A DNA stretch of 64,000 nucleotides from Aquidulcibacter sp. GTDB lineage: Bacteria; Pseudomonadota; Alphaproteobacteria; Caulobacterales; Aquidulcibacteraceae. The stretch's first letter is position 1. Each line of letters opens with the position of its first letter. Below are positions 28,421 to 38,944 of this stretch, piece after piece. The notes below the pieces were generated by a model. The model was not told the origin of the DNA. It saw nothing but the letters and a program-made list of their open reading frames with translations, and searched no databases. The DNA lies in assembly GCA_027532555.1 (NCBI GenBank), contig JAPZTJ010000009.1, positions 230,484-294,483 of the forward strand, read 5' to 3'. Both the position numbers and the translations under genes were made by a program.

Positions 28421-29134
28421 TCAAGGTTTCTCCGATTTGGCGGGTTGGATCATGCTGACGGGGGCTTTGAGGAAGGTGACTTTGCCATCCTGACCATATC
28501 TTTTGGTCACGCGCGCATGCCAAGCTGGCCCAAAAAAGGCATCGGCGCTGGCCTGATCTTCCCAAAGATAAATGCCACCAAAGCTGCGATCGGTGCCTTG
28601 GGTAAAGTATTTGTAGATCAGATGTGGTGTGGCGGCATACGTTGGGATGGCGTCTCGCAGGCCCTTCTTAACCAGTCCGTCAGTCGCATACCAAGGCGTC
28701 TTGATCTCGATAATGGTTGCAACATTGGTAGCCGACGGGGCCACTAGAGCAGCGCCGGCTGTCAAGGCCGGGACAGAGAAATAGATTGGTTCAGCTTTGA
28801 CCCCATAGGTTTTTTGTACCCGTTCCAGCCACGCAGCATTGAAATGGGCTTTTGCGGCGGCTTCATTTTCAAACAGATAAAGGCCGCCAAAACCTGTTTG
28901 GCTATAGGTGAAATACTTGCGCTCAAGCCCTGGTACCTTTGCATAAAGGGGGATCGCCCGGGTGAACTCAGCATTGAGAGTCTCATCCGTCACGCCGGCT
29001 GGGCGCGGGATAGATACATAGACGGCGACTTTGGTTTGAGCCGCTTCTGCGGCGGCACGTTGGGGAGCTAATCCAAACCAAGTACCCAGTCCAACCAACG
29101 CAACCAGCGCGAGCAAAGAAAGAAAAAGTTTCAT
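28421..29134 (-). CDS. Exported protein with two YdhR-like (dimeric alpha-beta barrel) repeats
   Basis: A 237-residue protein with a signal peptide or membrane anchor (MKLFLSLLALVALVGLGTWFG). The start at 29134 has AAAGGA eight bases upstream; an in-frame ATG at 29143 has no usable spacing. Two related units follow: about 35-130, with GLERKYFTYSQTGFGGLYLFENEAAAKAHFNAAW, and about 135-230, with HLIYKYFTQGTDRSFGGIYLWEDQASADAFFGPAW. The repeated pattern KYF-x-FGG-x-YLWE-x-A-x-A-x-F-x-x-AW is that of YdhR-type putative monooxygenases. Cytoplasmic versions are common; an exported tandem form is unusual. The gene is divergent from a LysR gene, with a palindromic site between them. Confidence 0.78.
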   Translation of the reverse strand: MKLFLSLLALVALVGLGTWFGLAPQRAAAEAAQTKVAVYVSIPRPAGVTDETLNAEFTRAIPLYAKVPGLERKYFTYSQTGFGGLYLFENEAAAKAHFNAAWLERVQKTYGVKAEPIYFSVPALTAGAALVAPSATNVATIIEIKTPWYATDGLVKKGLRDAIPTYAATPHLIYKYFTQGTDRSFGGIYLWEDQASADAFFGPAWHARVTKRYGQDGKVTFLKAPVSMIQPAKSEKP

Positions 29135-29186
29135 CCTGAACATCCTTTCGTCGGGGGAATACACCACCCATTGACGCCAAATAGGC

Positions 29187-29204
29187 CTTGACCGATCGGT
29201 CTAG
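29187..29204. promoter_or_regulatory. Palindromic operator candidate (site A) between YdhR-like and LysR genes
   Basis: CTTGACCGATCGGTCTAG contains a perfect 12-bp palindrome (GACCGATCGGTC, 29190-29201) with one mismatch in the extended 18-bp symmetry. It shares 14 of 18 bases with the site at 43700-43717, upstream of the thioesterase-tetR operon. It lies 12 bases before the LysR start and 52 bases before the minus-strand start, so a bound repressor could block both promoters. Confidence 0.65.
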
Positions 29205-29216
29205 CTAGGCATAAAA

Positions 29217-30128
29217 ATGGAAAATGGATTTTCAAAAATGGTAAATGAACAGGCGATCGATTGGGAAGCAATCCGGTGCTTTGTCGAGGTCGCCCGCCGC
29301 GGTTCCCTTTCCGAAGCAGCAGATGCATTAGGTCTATCCATTCCGACGATTAGTCGGCGTATCGATGGGCTTGAGGCGCAACTGGACTTGCTACTGCTGC
29401 GCCGTGGTCCGCGTGGGGCTCATTTGACCGAGGCTGGGCACGCTATCTTGCAGGTGGCAGAGCCTGGTGCTCGTCAATTGAGCCAAATTGCCCGCCGTGC
29501 CCGTGCCCTTCAAGATGGGCCCAACCTACCGTCTGTGCGCATTTCGGCGACAGAGGCGGTGATTGCCGATGTGCTGGCCCCGCGATTAGCGAATCTGCGA
29601 GCGCAAGATGCGTCGATCTGCATTGATTTGGAGGTGTCGAATGACATCGCCAATCTCAATGCCGGGCGCACAGATATGGCGATCCGCATGGTGCGGCCGC
29701 AGGAAGAGACCTTGATCGCGCGTCGCTTGCCTGTGATCCGGCTGGGCCTTTTTGCTTCCCCTGACTATCTAAGGGGCAAGGCTTTGGACCGCTTGGTCCT
29801 ACAGGATGAACATCTACTTTGGCTCGACCGTCAGTATGGTGACATCGCTGAAAATCTTTGGCTGAGAGCACAAGGGCTAGACGCGACCATTCGCTTTTGT
29901 TCTTCCAGCGTACGGTCGCTCCTCAATGCTGCAGTCGCAGGTGTTGGGATTGCACCGCTGCCGGCCTTTGCAGCCCTGCAAGCAGGCTTGATTGAAATAC
30001 CCCTACGCATCTTGCCGGATCGCCAGCCTTGGCTTGTGTTCCACCGCGACACGAAGACCAATGCGCGCTTGCAATTGGTCCGCGATTGGATCGTGGCCTG
30101 CTTCAAAGATGCCTTGGCTGAGGCTTAA
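29217..30128 (+). CDS. LysR-family transcriptional regulator
   Basis: A 303-residue regulator. The N-terminal winged helix-turn-helix is IDWEAIRCFVEVARRGSLSEAADALGLSIPTISRRIDGLEAQLDLLLLRRGPRGAHLTEAG in standard layout (DNA-recognition helix near 35-52). The C-terminal co-inducer-binding domain begins near residue 95, with ISATEAVIADVLAPRLANL. ATG 29238 is an alternative start, seven residues in; neither has a clear Shine-Dalgarno sequence. It is divergent from the exported YdhR-like gene, the usual position for a LysR regulator of its neighbour. Its 3' end overlaps the convergent mrp gene by four bases. Confidence 0.9.
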   Translation: MENGFSKMVNEQAIDWEAIRCFVEVARRGSLSEAADALGLSIPTISRRIDGLEAQLDLLLLRRGPRGAHLTEAGHAILQVAEPGARQLSQIARRARALQDGPNLPSVRISATEAVIADVLAPRLANLRAQDASICIDLEVSNDIANLNAGRTDMAIRMVRPQEETLIARRLPVIRLGLFASPDYLRGKALDRLVLQDEHLLWLDRQYGDIAENLWLRAQGLDATIRFCSSSVRSLLNAAVAGVGIAPLPAFAALQAGLIEIPLRILPDRQPWLVFHRDTKTNARLQLVRDWIVACFKDALAEA

Positions 30129-31324
30129 GGAACAAAGCTAATCACGGGCGGGGGCTTAGTTTCCTGATGCAGCAGGCCGTCATAAATGTGGGCGGCAATG
30201 GATAAGAAGGCATTGGCTGTGTCGCTTCCAGGCGCGGCAACAACATAGGGCACCCCGCCATCACCACTTTCGCGAATGCCCACTTCTAAGGGGATTTCGC
30301 CCAGAAACGGCAGGCCCAATGCTTCTGCCGTGCGCTTCGCGCCACCTTCGCCAAACACATAGAGGCGGCTCCCATCTTGTTGGGTCAGCCAAGCCATGTT
30401 CTCAATCACGCCCAACACAGGCACATGGGTCTTCGCGAACATGCCTGCGCCACGGCGCACATCGGCCAAAGCAACTTCTTGGGGTGTTGATACGATGACC
30501 GCCGCGTTGAGGGGTACGCGCTGTGCCAAGGCCAATTGGGCATCGCCTGTACCGGGTGGGGTGTCCATCACCAACACGTCCAAAGGTTCGGCGGCAGTGC
30601 CCCACGTCACATCTTCCAGCAATTGCCTGATGGCGCTGGTCACAATTGGGCCGCGCCAGATCATCGGGGCGTCGCCGTCGACCAGATAGCCGATCGACAT
30701 GGTTTTAAGGCCATAGGCCATAACCGGAAGGAGCTTCTTATCCTCGCCCACTTCTGGCTCAGCGGTAACGGTCCCCATCATCGTGGGAATCGACGGCCCA
30801 TAGATATCGACATCGAGGAGGCCAACCCGCAGACCTAAGGCGGACAAGGCAGCGGCTAAATTGACCGCCACGGTCGACTTGCCGACCCCACCCTTGGCAG
30901 AAGCCACGGCCAAAATCGAAGTGATGCCTGGAATACCTGCTTTCACAGGTGGGGCTTGGGCGACGCCCTGTGCGAGGGCTGCATCGGTCAGTTTTGCGCC
31001 CTTGCGAACGCGCTGCTGGCCTGCTGGCGGCGCGTCGGTTGTTGGTGGGTTTTGGACAGCACCAACATGGGCAGTCATCACCACAGTGACCTTTCCTGCG
31101 CCGGGTAGACCCTTGATGGCGGCCGTTGCGGCCTGTTGCCACTGGCTAGCTGCACTTTCTTCACCTTTTGGCACTGAAATTGTTGCCAGCACGTCACCCC
31201 CTTCGGAGACACGCACATCTTCAATAAATCCTTTATGTACAAGGCTTAAGCCGTCGGACGCGCGCACAGTATCGAGAATTTTTAACACATCCTCGCGTTT
31301 GAGTGATCGTTTGATTCCAAACAC
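30125..31324 (-). CDS. mrp: Mrp/NBP35-family iron-sulfur cluster carrier ATPase
   Basis: A 399-residue P-loop ATPase. A DUF59/MIP18-like domain occupies about 1-90, and the deviant Walker A VASAKGGVGKST lies near residues 142-153, followed by DVDIYGPSIPTMMG and MDTPPGTGDAQLALAQRVPL, diagnostic of Mrp/ApbC. The CxxC cluster-binding pair found in many homologues after ENM is missing here (ENMAWLTQQDGSRLYVFGEGG), as in some other alphaproteobacterial members. It starts at GTG. It probably helps deliver Fe-S clusters; the missing cysteines make the mode of cluster binding uncertain. Confidence 0.92.
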   Translation of the reverse strand: MFGIKRSLKREDVLKILDTVRASDGLSLVHKGFIEDVRVSEGGDVLATISVPKGEESAASQWQQAATAAIKGLPGAGKVTVVMTAHVGAVQNPPTTDAPPAGQQRVRKGAKLTDAALAQGVAQAPPVKAGIPGITSILAVASAKGGVGKSTVAVNLAAALSALGLRVGLLDVDIYGPSIPTMMGTVTAEPEVGEDKKLLPVMAYGLKTMSIGYLVDGDAPMIWRGPIVTSAIRQLLEDVTWGTAAEPLDVLVMDTPPGTGDAQLALAQRVPLNAAVIVSTPQEVALADVRRGAGMFAKTHVPVLGVIENMAWLTQQDGSRLYVFGEGGAKRTAEALGLPFLGEIPLEVGIRESGDGGVPYVVAAPGSDTANAFLSIAAHIYDGLLHQETKPPPVISFVP

Positions 31325-31437
31325 CTTCTTGATCCCTTTAGCTGAGCACGCACATAAGGGACTGTAACGCCCGCTTGCAAGTCTTTGGCATGTGCCTTTG
31401 CCTAGGTTTAGCGGCTCTGGAATGGAAACACGTCTCT

Positions 31438-32634
31438 ATGCCTTGGAATGATAATTCGTCTGGTGGCGGTGGTGGCCCTTGGGGCCCCAGTGGTGGTTCG
31501 AATGGCAATCAGCAGGGCAATGGCTCTGGGCCAAAAAATCCGTGGGGCAATGGTACAAATCCGCCACCTCGGCGCCCCGGTACAACGGGCGAAAGCGGCA
31601 ATTTGGATGAATTGGCGAAACGCGTTGAAGATCGCTTGAAGAGCGTCCTTGGCGGCGGCGGCAATGGCGGCGGTGGCCCTAAAGGTGGCGGCGGTGGCGG
31701 TGAGCCCATTCAGTTCGACAAGCGCACCATCGGTGCGATCGTCTTGGTCGCCGTGTTGGGCTGGGCTGCAACTGGTGTTTACGTTGTTGATGCCGGGGAA
31801 GAGGCTGTCATCCAGCGCTTTGGTAAGTATGTGTATACGGTCGAGCAAGGCCTGCAGTTCCATCTGCCTGCGCCGATTGAGACCCGCCAGATTGTCGATG
31901 TTCAAAATGCCCGGTCTTTGACGGTTGGCGGTGGCTCAGAGGCGGGTGCCAATGACGGCCTCATGTTGACGGCTGACGAAAACATCGTGGACGTTGGCTT
32001 CCAAGTTTGGTGGCGCGTTGAAAACTCCCGCGATTATTTGTTCCAAGTTGCCCATGGCCCTGAAGGTCGCGGCAATGCCGAAGAGACCGTGCGCGCCGTT
32101 GCAGAGTCTGCCATGCGTGAAGTCGCCGGCAAGTCACAGCGTGAGCAAGTGCTGTCTACCGGCCGGGCACAAGTGGAAGCTCAAACCCGCGACCTCATCC
32201 AGCGCACGTTGAATGAGTATAAGGCTGGTATTCGCATCACGCAGGTCAACTTGACCAAAGCTGAACCGCCTGCAGCGGTGAATGACGCATTCCGCGAAGT
32301 GGCGGCGGCAAGTCAGGAAGCTGAAACCAAAATCAACCAAGCCCGTACTTACCGCAACGCCGTGGTGCCCCAGGCCCAAGGTGACGCAGCACGCTTCAAC
32401 CAATTGTATCAAGAATACAGACTGGCACCTGAGGTGACACGCCAACGCCTGTATCTGGAAACCATGGAGCGGGTCTATCAAGGCGCAAACAAAGTGTTGC
32501 TGGATTCTGGCCGTGCGGGTGCAAGCCCGATGGTGGTCTTGCCACCTGAATTGTTGAAAGGGGCCGCTGGCCCAGCTGCTGCTGCCTCTGCGCCTTCTGC
32601 GCAGAATCAAAACCCACAGGGAGTTGTCCGATGA
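31438..32634 (+). CDS. hflK: FtsH protease modulator HflK
   Basis: A 398-residue SPFH/prohibitin-family membrane protein. The ATG at 31438 starts MPWNDNSSGGGGGPWG, the standard HflK N-terminus; upstream residues in the open frame do not fit. An N-terminal Gly/Asn-rich cytoplasmic part (about 1-95) precedes a transmembrane helix at about 99-118 (GAIVLVAVLGWAATGVYVV) and the periplasmic SPFH domain (EEAVIQRFGKYVYTVEQGLQFHLPAPIE onward). With HflC it forms the large vault around FtsH and tunes membrane-protein degradation. It overlaps hflC by four bases. Confidence 0.95.
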   Translation: MPWNDNSSGGGGGPWGPSGGSNGNQQGNGSGPKNPWGNGTNPPPRRPGTTGESGNLDELAKRVEDRLKSVLGGGGNGGGGPKGGGGGGEPIQFDKRTIGAIVLVAVLGWAATGVYVVDAGEEAVIQRFGKYVYTVEQGLQFHLPAPIETRQIVDVQNARSLTVGGGSEAGANDGLMLTADENIVDVGFQVWWRVENSRDYLFQVAHGPEGRGNAEETVRAVAESAMREVAGKSQREQVLSTGRAQVEAQTRDLIQRTLNEYKAGIRITQVNLTKAEPPAAVNDAFREVAAASQEAETKINQARTYRNAVVPQAQGDAARFNQLYQEYRLAPEVTRQRLYLETMERVYQGANKVLLDSGRAGASPMVVLPPELLKGAAGPAAAASAPSAQNQNPQGVVR

Positions 32635-33458
32635 ACGCGCGTACCCTTCCCATTCTGGGTAGCTTGGCCTTTGGTGCCATGATCTTGGCCAATGCGTCTT
32701 TGTTCACCGTCAGCGAAACGCAACAGGCGATCACGCTGCAATTCGGTCAACCCAAGAATTTCTTCAATGTCGATGGAACAAGCCCAGGCTTGAAGGTCAT
32801 GATCCCCTTTGTTCAACAGCGGGAGATTTATGATCGTCGTATCCTCGATCTGGCACCCTCGGGCAAAAGCGAAGTGGTGACCGCCGACCAAGAGCGTCTG
32901 GAAGTGGATAGTTTTGCCCGCTGGCGCATCGTTGATCCGCTGCGCTTCTATCAGGCTGTTCGCACCGAAGGCCGTGCCCGTGATCGTTTGACCAGTTTGC
33001 TGGAAGCGTCTCTGCGGCGCGTCTTGGGTTCGGCTCAATCGACGGATATCATTTCAGGTCGTCGCTCAGCCTTGATGAACTCGATCCGCTCTGAAATGAA
33101 CCGCGAGGCAACCGCGCTCGGTATTCAAGTCGTTGACGTGAAGATTCGCGCTGCGGATTTGCCGCCAGCCAACCAAGAGCGGGTGTTTGAGCGTATGCGC
33201 TCGGAACGCCAACAAGCAGCTGCCAGTGTTCGTGCTGCCGGTGACCGTCAAGCGCAAGAGATTCGCGGTGGCGCAGACCGTGAGCGGGCCAAGATTATCG
33301 CAGACAGCTATAATCAAGACCCAGACTTTGCGGCCTTCTATCGCTCCATGCAGGCCTATGAGAAGGCTTTGCCAGCTGGCACAACGATTGTGACGACGCC
33401 AGACAGCGACTTCTTCCGCTACTTCAAGAGCCGCCGTGGCGGCAGCGGCGAACAATAG
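32631..33458 (+). CDS. hflC: FtsH protease modulator HflC
   Basis: A 275-residue partner of HflK with one N-terminal membrane helix (about 7-27) and an SPFH domain: VSETQQAITLQFGQPKNFF, GLKVMIPFVQQREIYDRRILDL, LRRVLGSAQSTDIISGRRSALM, and a long helical segment ANQERVFERMRSERQQAAASVRAAG, then RGGADRERAKIIADSYNQDPDFAAFYRSMQAYEK. Both the order and the four-base overlap with hflK are the usual operon. No degP-type protease gene follows; the strand switches to atpC. Confidence 0.95.
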   Translation: MNARTLPILGSLAFGAMILANASLFTVSETQQAITLQFGQPKNFFNVDGTSPGLKVMIPFVQQREIYDRRILDLAPSGKSEVVTADQERLEVDSFARWRIVDPLRFYQAVRTEGRARDRLTSLLEASLRRVLGSAQSTDIISGRRSALMNSIRSEMNREATALGIQVVDVKIRAADLPPANQERVFERMRSERQQAAASVRAAGDRQAQEIRGGADRERAKIIADSYNQDPDFAAFYRSMQAYEKALPAGTTIVTTPDSDFFRYFKSRRGGSGEQ

Positions 33459-33480
33459 AATCTGCCTAACCCGGCACGTG

Positions 33481-33505
33481 CCCTCCCTCGTTTATCGGGG
33501 GAGGG
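33481..33505 (+). terminator. Hairpin after hflC
   Basis: CCCTCCC (33481-33487) pairs with GGGAGGG (33499-33505) over an 11-base loop, 22 bases after the hflC stop. There is no T-run. A second, smaller hairpin, CCCGC/GCGGG, lies at 33547-33561. Either could end the hflKC message. Confidence 0.4.
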
Positions 33506-33596
33506 GCGTGACTTAACCTTGCCGCGTTCACGCAGCAGGTCGCAAGCCCGCTTTACGCGGGATCTCAAAATCCAAAATTATTGCAAAAAGGGCGGC

Positions 33597-33998
33597 TTAG
33601 GCCGCAGCGCGGATCGCTTCGAGACGCGCGAGCTTGCGTTCAGCAGCGGCCTTCACGTCGGCATCCTTGGCATCGCGCACGTCTTCACGGGCATTCTGCA
33701 GGTCTTTTTCAAGGCCAGCAGCATCCAGCTTTGCGAGGTCCACAGCATCTTCGGCCAGAATTGTCAGGCCCTGTGGCGTGACGTCGGCAAAGCCGCCACC
33801 GACGTAAATCTTACGCTCGCTCGCCCCATCAAGAATGCGGATCGCGCCTTGCTGAATCACCGTCATGAATGGCGCATGCTGGCTCAATACACCAAACTGG
33901 CCATCGACACCGGGTACCACCACCTGATCGACTTCACCCGAATAAAGGGCGCGCTCAGGGGAGACCAAAGAAAAGTGAAGTTTGCCTGTGGTGGCCAT
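33597..33998 (-). CDS. atpC: ATP synthase epsilon subunit
   Basis: A 133-residue F1 subunit. The start at 33998 gives MATTGKLHFSLVSPERALYSGEVDQVVVPGVDGQFGVLSQHAPFMTVIQQGAIRIL, the expected N-terminal beta-sandwich; the frame opens earlier at 34067 but those residues do not fit. A helical C-terminal hairpin ends AERKLARLEAIRAAA. Unlike most atp operons, it is 222 bases from atpD with an intrinsic terminator between, so it must be read by leakage through that terminator or from its own promoter. Confidence 0.95.
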   Translation of the reverse strand: MATTGKLHFSLVSPERALYSGEVDQVVVPGVDGQFGVLSQHAPFMTVIQQGAIRILDGASERKIYVGGGFADVTPQGLTILAEDAVDLAKLDAAGLEKDLQNAREDVRDAKDADVKAAAERKLARLEAIRAAA

Positions 33999-34167
33999 GG
34001 ATATGCTCGCTGATTGCGGGAAAGGATTTGTTGCGCTGCGTTTAGCATTTGAGCGCCAAGCATGCAAAGCGCTGCAACAGTCGAAACGTCACCTCGCCGT
34101 GATCAAATGTGGTTCGTGCGCCAACTGTGTCCCTGACTTAGGACCGCTTCCAAAATGCTGAAACAAA

Positions 34168-34196
34168 AAGGCCCCGCAGCATCGCTACGGGGCCTT
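34168..34196 (-). terminator. Intrinsic terminator between atpD and atpC
   Basis: AAGGCCCCG (34168-34176) pairs with CGGGGCCTT (34188-34196), an 11-base loop between. On the minus strand the stem is followed by TTTTGTTT, and on the plus strand by CTTTTTGTT, so it can work in both directions. It lies 24 bases after the atpD stop and well before the atpC start. Confidence 0.85.
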
Positions 34197-34220
34197 CTTT
34201 TTGTTCTGTGCAAGCAGCGC

Positions 34221-35711
<1,491 letters not shown>

Positions 35712-36593
35712 TTAAACCGCCTGCGCACCCGCGATAATTTCTGTCAATTCGGTAGTAATCATGGCCTGACGCTTGCGGTTCATTTGCAAAGTCAGTTTCT
35801 TGATCAGGTCGCCTGCGTTGCGTGTCGCATTGTCCATAGCACCCATTTGGGCCCCATAGAAACCAGCAGCATTTTCCAGCAAAGCGCCCAAAATCTGGCT
35901 GTCGAGATAGCGTGGCAGCAAGGCTTCCAGAATCGCTTCTTCGCCTGGCTCATAGGTATAGACGCCACCGCCCGTATCAGACGTTGCAACGCCCTCTGGG
36001 GCAACAACCGGGATCAATTGTTGTACCGTGGCGATTTGGCTGATGACCGACTTAAAGCGCGAGAACACCAGATGCGCGACGTCAAACTCACCGGCGTCGA
36101 ACATCTCAACCAATTTGTGGCTGACTTGCGCACTTTGAGCCGCACCCAAGGTGCGTACGCCGGCAAATTCAATATGGCCAACCGACAAAGACGAATAGAC
36201 CCGCTTTAGTTGATCGCGACCCTTTTTGCCCACGGTCAAGATTTTGACCGTTTTGCCCCGCGCTTGCAGGCTGACAATCAGTTCACGCGACTTCTTGACG
36301 ATATTGGTGTTGAACCCGCCGCACAGGCCGCGCTCAGAGGTGGCAACCACCACCAAATGGACCTGGTCATTGCCAGAGCCACGCAGCAGCTTGGGAGCCG
36401 CATCAGAGCCCTGCACCGACGTAGCCAGATTGGCCACGGTCCCGGCGACTTTTTCACTATAGGGGCGCGCCGCTTCGGCTGCCTCTTGCGCACGCTTCAG
36501 CTTTGCCGCCGCCACCATTTGCATGGCTTTGGTGATCTTCTGCGTCGACTTCACCGAAGCGATACGCGTGCGAAAGTCCTTTAAGCTGGCCAT
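35712..36593 (-). CDS. atpG: ATP synthase gamma subunit
   Basis: A 293-residue central-stalk subunit. It begins MASLKDFRTRIASVKSTQKITKAMQMVAAAKLKRAQ, the conserved N-terminal coiled-coil helix, and ends NRKRQAMITTELTEIIAGAQAV, the matching C-terminal helix. The middle Rossmann-like domain includes SERGLCGGFNTNIVKKSRE. It is encoded between atpA and atpD in the standard order. Confidence 0.98.
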   Translation of the reverse strand: MASLKDFRTRIASVKSTQKITKAMQMVAAAKLKRAQEAAEAARPYSEKVAGTVANLATSVQGSDAAPKLLRGSGNDQVHLVVVATSERGLCGGFNTNIVKKSRELIVSLQARGKTVKILTVGKKGRDQLKRVYSSLSVGHIEFAGVRTLGAAQSAQVSHKLVEMFDAGEFDVAHLVFSRFKSVISQIATVQQLIPVVAPEGVATSDTGGGVYTYEPGEEAILEALLPRYLDSQILGALLENAAGFYGAQMGAMDNATRNAGDLIKKLTLQMNRKRQAMITTELTEIIAGAQAV

Positions 36594-36617
36594 GGATTGG
36601 TTCCCTCAGCCCCGCTC

Positions 36618-38159
36618 TTAAGCAAACGTCTTGGCGAAATCATCAAGCGCTTCTTTGATGCGCGCTTCGATATTGTCGGCCTTGATGTCCAGCTTGGTTT
36701 TGATCGCGTCAGACAGGTCCTTGTACTTCCCGCGCAAGGCAGCCTTCAATTCGGCTTCATAACGCTTGATGTCGCTGACGGGGACGCTGTCCAAATAGCC
36801 CTTGGTACCGGCATAGATCAGGACAACCTGATCTTCGACGGCCACTGGCGCGAATTGGTCTTGCTTCAGCATTTCGGTCAAGCGGGCACCACGGGCCAGC
36901 AAGCGCTGGGTCGACGCATCCAAGTCCGAGCCGAACTTCGCAAAGGCGGCCATTTCACGATACTGGGCCAATTCACCCTTAATCGGACCAGCCACTTGCT
37001 TCATCGCCTTAACCTGAGCGGACGAACCCACGCGAGACACCGACAGACCAACGTTCACAGCTGGACGCACGCCTTGGTAGAACAAGTCGGTTTCCAAGAA
37101 GATCTGACCGTCGGTGATCGAAATCACGTTGGTTGGAATATAGGCCGACACGTCGTTAGCTTGGGTTTCGATGATTGGCAGAGCCGTCAACGAACCAGAA
37201 CCATTGTCTTCGTTCAGCTTTGCAGCGCGCTCAAGTAGACGCGAATGCAGATAGAATACGTCACCTGGATAGGCTTCACGACCTGGTGGACGACGCAGCA
37301 ACAAGGACATTTGGCGGTAAGCCACAGCTTGCTTGGACAAATCGTCATAGATCATCAAAGCGTGCATGCCGTTGTCACGGAAATACTCACCCATGGTGCA
37401 AGCCGAGAACGGTGCCAAGAACTGCAGAGGCGCAGGCTCAGAAGCGGTTGCGGCCACGATGATCGAATACTTCAAAGCGCCGGCTTCTTCGAGGGTTTTC
37501 ACCAACTGAGCAACGGTCGAACGCTTTTGGCCGATCACGACATACACGCAATAAAGCTTTTGGCTTTCTGGTGCGTTATTGTCGTGCGCTTCGCGCTGAT
37601 ACAAGATCGCGTCGATGGCGATGGCGGTCTTACCGGTTTGACGGTCGCCGATGATCAATTCGCGTTGGCCGCGGCCGATTGGGATCAGCGCGTCGATCGA
37701 CTTAATCCCGGTCTGCATCGGCTCATGCACCGACTTACGAGGGATAATGCCGGGGGCTTTAACGTCCACCTGCTTACGCTCGGCTTCGATATCAACCAGA
37801 GGGCCTTTGCCGTCGATGGGCTCACCCAGCGGGTTGAGCACGCGGCCGAGCAAACCTTTGCCGACAGGAACAGACACGATTTCGCCGAGGCGCTTTACAG
37901 TGTCGCCTTCTTTGATCCCGCGGTCTTCACCGAAGATCACGACGCCGACATTGTCGCGCTCGAGGTTCAAGGCCATGCCCTTGATCCCGCCTGGGAACTC
38001 AACCATTTCGCCCGCTTGGACGCTGTCGAGGCCATAGACCCGGGCGATACCGTCACCAACGGACAACACGGTGCCGACGTCAGCAACAGCTGCCTCAGCG
38101 CCGAAGTTTTTGATTTGATCCTTAAGGATCGCGGAAATTTCTGCGGCGCGGATGTCCAT
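36618..38159 (-). CDS. atpA: ATP synthase alpha subunit
   Basis: A 513-residue non-catalytic nucleotide-binding F1 subunit. It begins [19 protein letters not shown]; the P-loop GDRQTGKT is near residues 171-178, and [27 protein letters not shown] is the family signature segment. The length and order are normal. It starts three bases after the atpH stop. Confidence 0.98.
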   Translation of the reverse strand: MDIRAAEISAILKDQIKNFGAEAAVADVGTVLSVGDGIARVYGLDSVQAGEMVEFPGGIKGMALNLERDNVGVVIFGEDRGIKEGDTVKRLGEIVSVPVGKGLLGRVLNPLGEPIDGKGPLVDIEAERKQVDVKAPGIIPRKSVHEPMQTGIKSIDALIPIGRGQRELIIGDRQTGKTAIAIDAILYQREAHDNNAPESQKLYCVYVVIGQKRSTVAQLVKTLEEAGALKYSIIVAATASEPAPLQFLAPFSACTMGEYFRDNGMHALMIYDDLSKQAVAYRQMSLLLRRPPGREAYPGDVFYLHSRLLERAAKLNEDNGSGSLTALPIIETQANDVSAYIPTNVISITDGQIFLETDLFYQGVRPAVNVGLSVSRVGSSAQVKAMKQVAGPIKGELAQYREMAAFAKFGSDLDASTQRLLARGARLTEMLKQDQFAPVAVEDQVVLIYAGTKGYLDSVPVSDIKRYEAELKAALRGKYKDLSDAIKTKLDIKADNIEARIKEALDDFAKTFA

Positions 38160-38162
38160 GCC

Positions 38163-38723
38163 TCAGGCCCCCTTCATCGCAATTTTGAGTGCGTCGAGTT
38201 TAGATTTGACAGAATCGTCGAACAGCCTGGAACCAACCTTGACGACGAGGCCGCCAAGAAGTTCAGGCTTTAGCGTGGTTTCTACATCAACCGGTGCCTT
38301 AAAGGCCCGGCCGAGTGCTTCAGTCAGGCTCTTGAGTTGTTCATCACTCAAGGGCTCTGCAGTCGAGACTTCGGCCAGAACGGCGCCACGTGCTTGAGCT
38401 GCTAAGCCCAAGAATGCCGCCAGCATGCCACCCAGATCCGCCGAACGACGGTTTTGGGCTGCAAGGCCGAGAAAGTTTTGCGTGATGGCGTTTGCCTTCA
38501 TCTTTTTGGCGATGGCACCAAGTGCTGCGGCCTTTTGTTCCACAGGGAACAGCGGGCTGGTCAAGGCAGCGCGCAAGTCCGCGCTGGTCTGCCAAGCGGC
38601 CAAGAGCGCCTTGGCGTCTTGCTCCACAGCAGCAACCTTCTTGGATTCAGTCGCCAGATCGAACAGCGCCGCGCCATAGCGCTGGGCTGCTTCACTGATG
38701 GCGCTGTGATTTGATCCACTCAA
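38163..38723 (-). CDS. atpH: ATP synthase delta subunit
   Basis: A 186-residue peripheral-stalk subunit. The N-terminal helical domain includes AISEAAQRYGAALFDLA, and the C-terminal part has VDVETTLKPELLGGLVVKVGSRLFDDSVKSKLDALKIAM, the OSCP signature. The best start is a TTG at 38723; no ATG or GTG lies in frame upstream before a stop. It is the first gene of atpH-A-G-D, and its promoter should lie in 38724-38944. Confidence 0.93.
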   Translation of the reverse strand: MSGSNHSAISEAAQRYGAALFDLATESKKVAAVEQDAKALLAAWQTSADLRAALTSPLFPVEQKAAALGAIAKKMKANAITQNFLGLAAQNRRSADLGGMLAAFLGLAAQARGAVLAEVSTAEPLSDEQLKSLTEALGRAFKAPVDVETTLKPELLGGLVVKVGSRLFDDSVKSKLDALKIAMKGA

Positions 38724-38944
38724 AGGGTCTACTCACGTGTAAGACACGCCAAAGCTACCAGACTGAGCGAGGGCGTGCACATTAGATTAAAGGAACAAAA
38801 TCAGGCGATTCGATACCATAGGTCTCGAGGCTGCTTTGTGGTGGGTGGCGTCTAGCATGCGGTAGGCGCATTCGCAACATTGAGGAGGCAGGGAGTTGCA
38901 GGGGTTTTGGGGAGACAAAGGCAGTAAGGACGATAGGCCCGTGA

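Noticed and set aside
37245..38273. 342-residue open frame on the plus strand
   Set aside because: Antisense to atpA, low complexity in acidic and His residues, no ribosome-binding site or motif.
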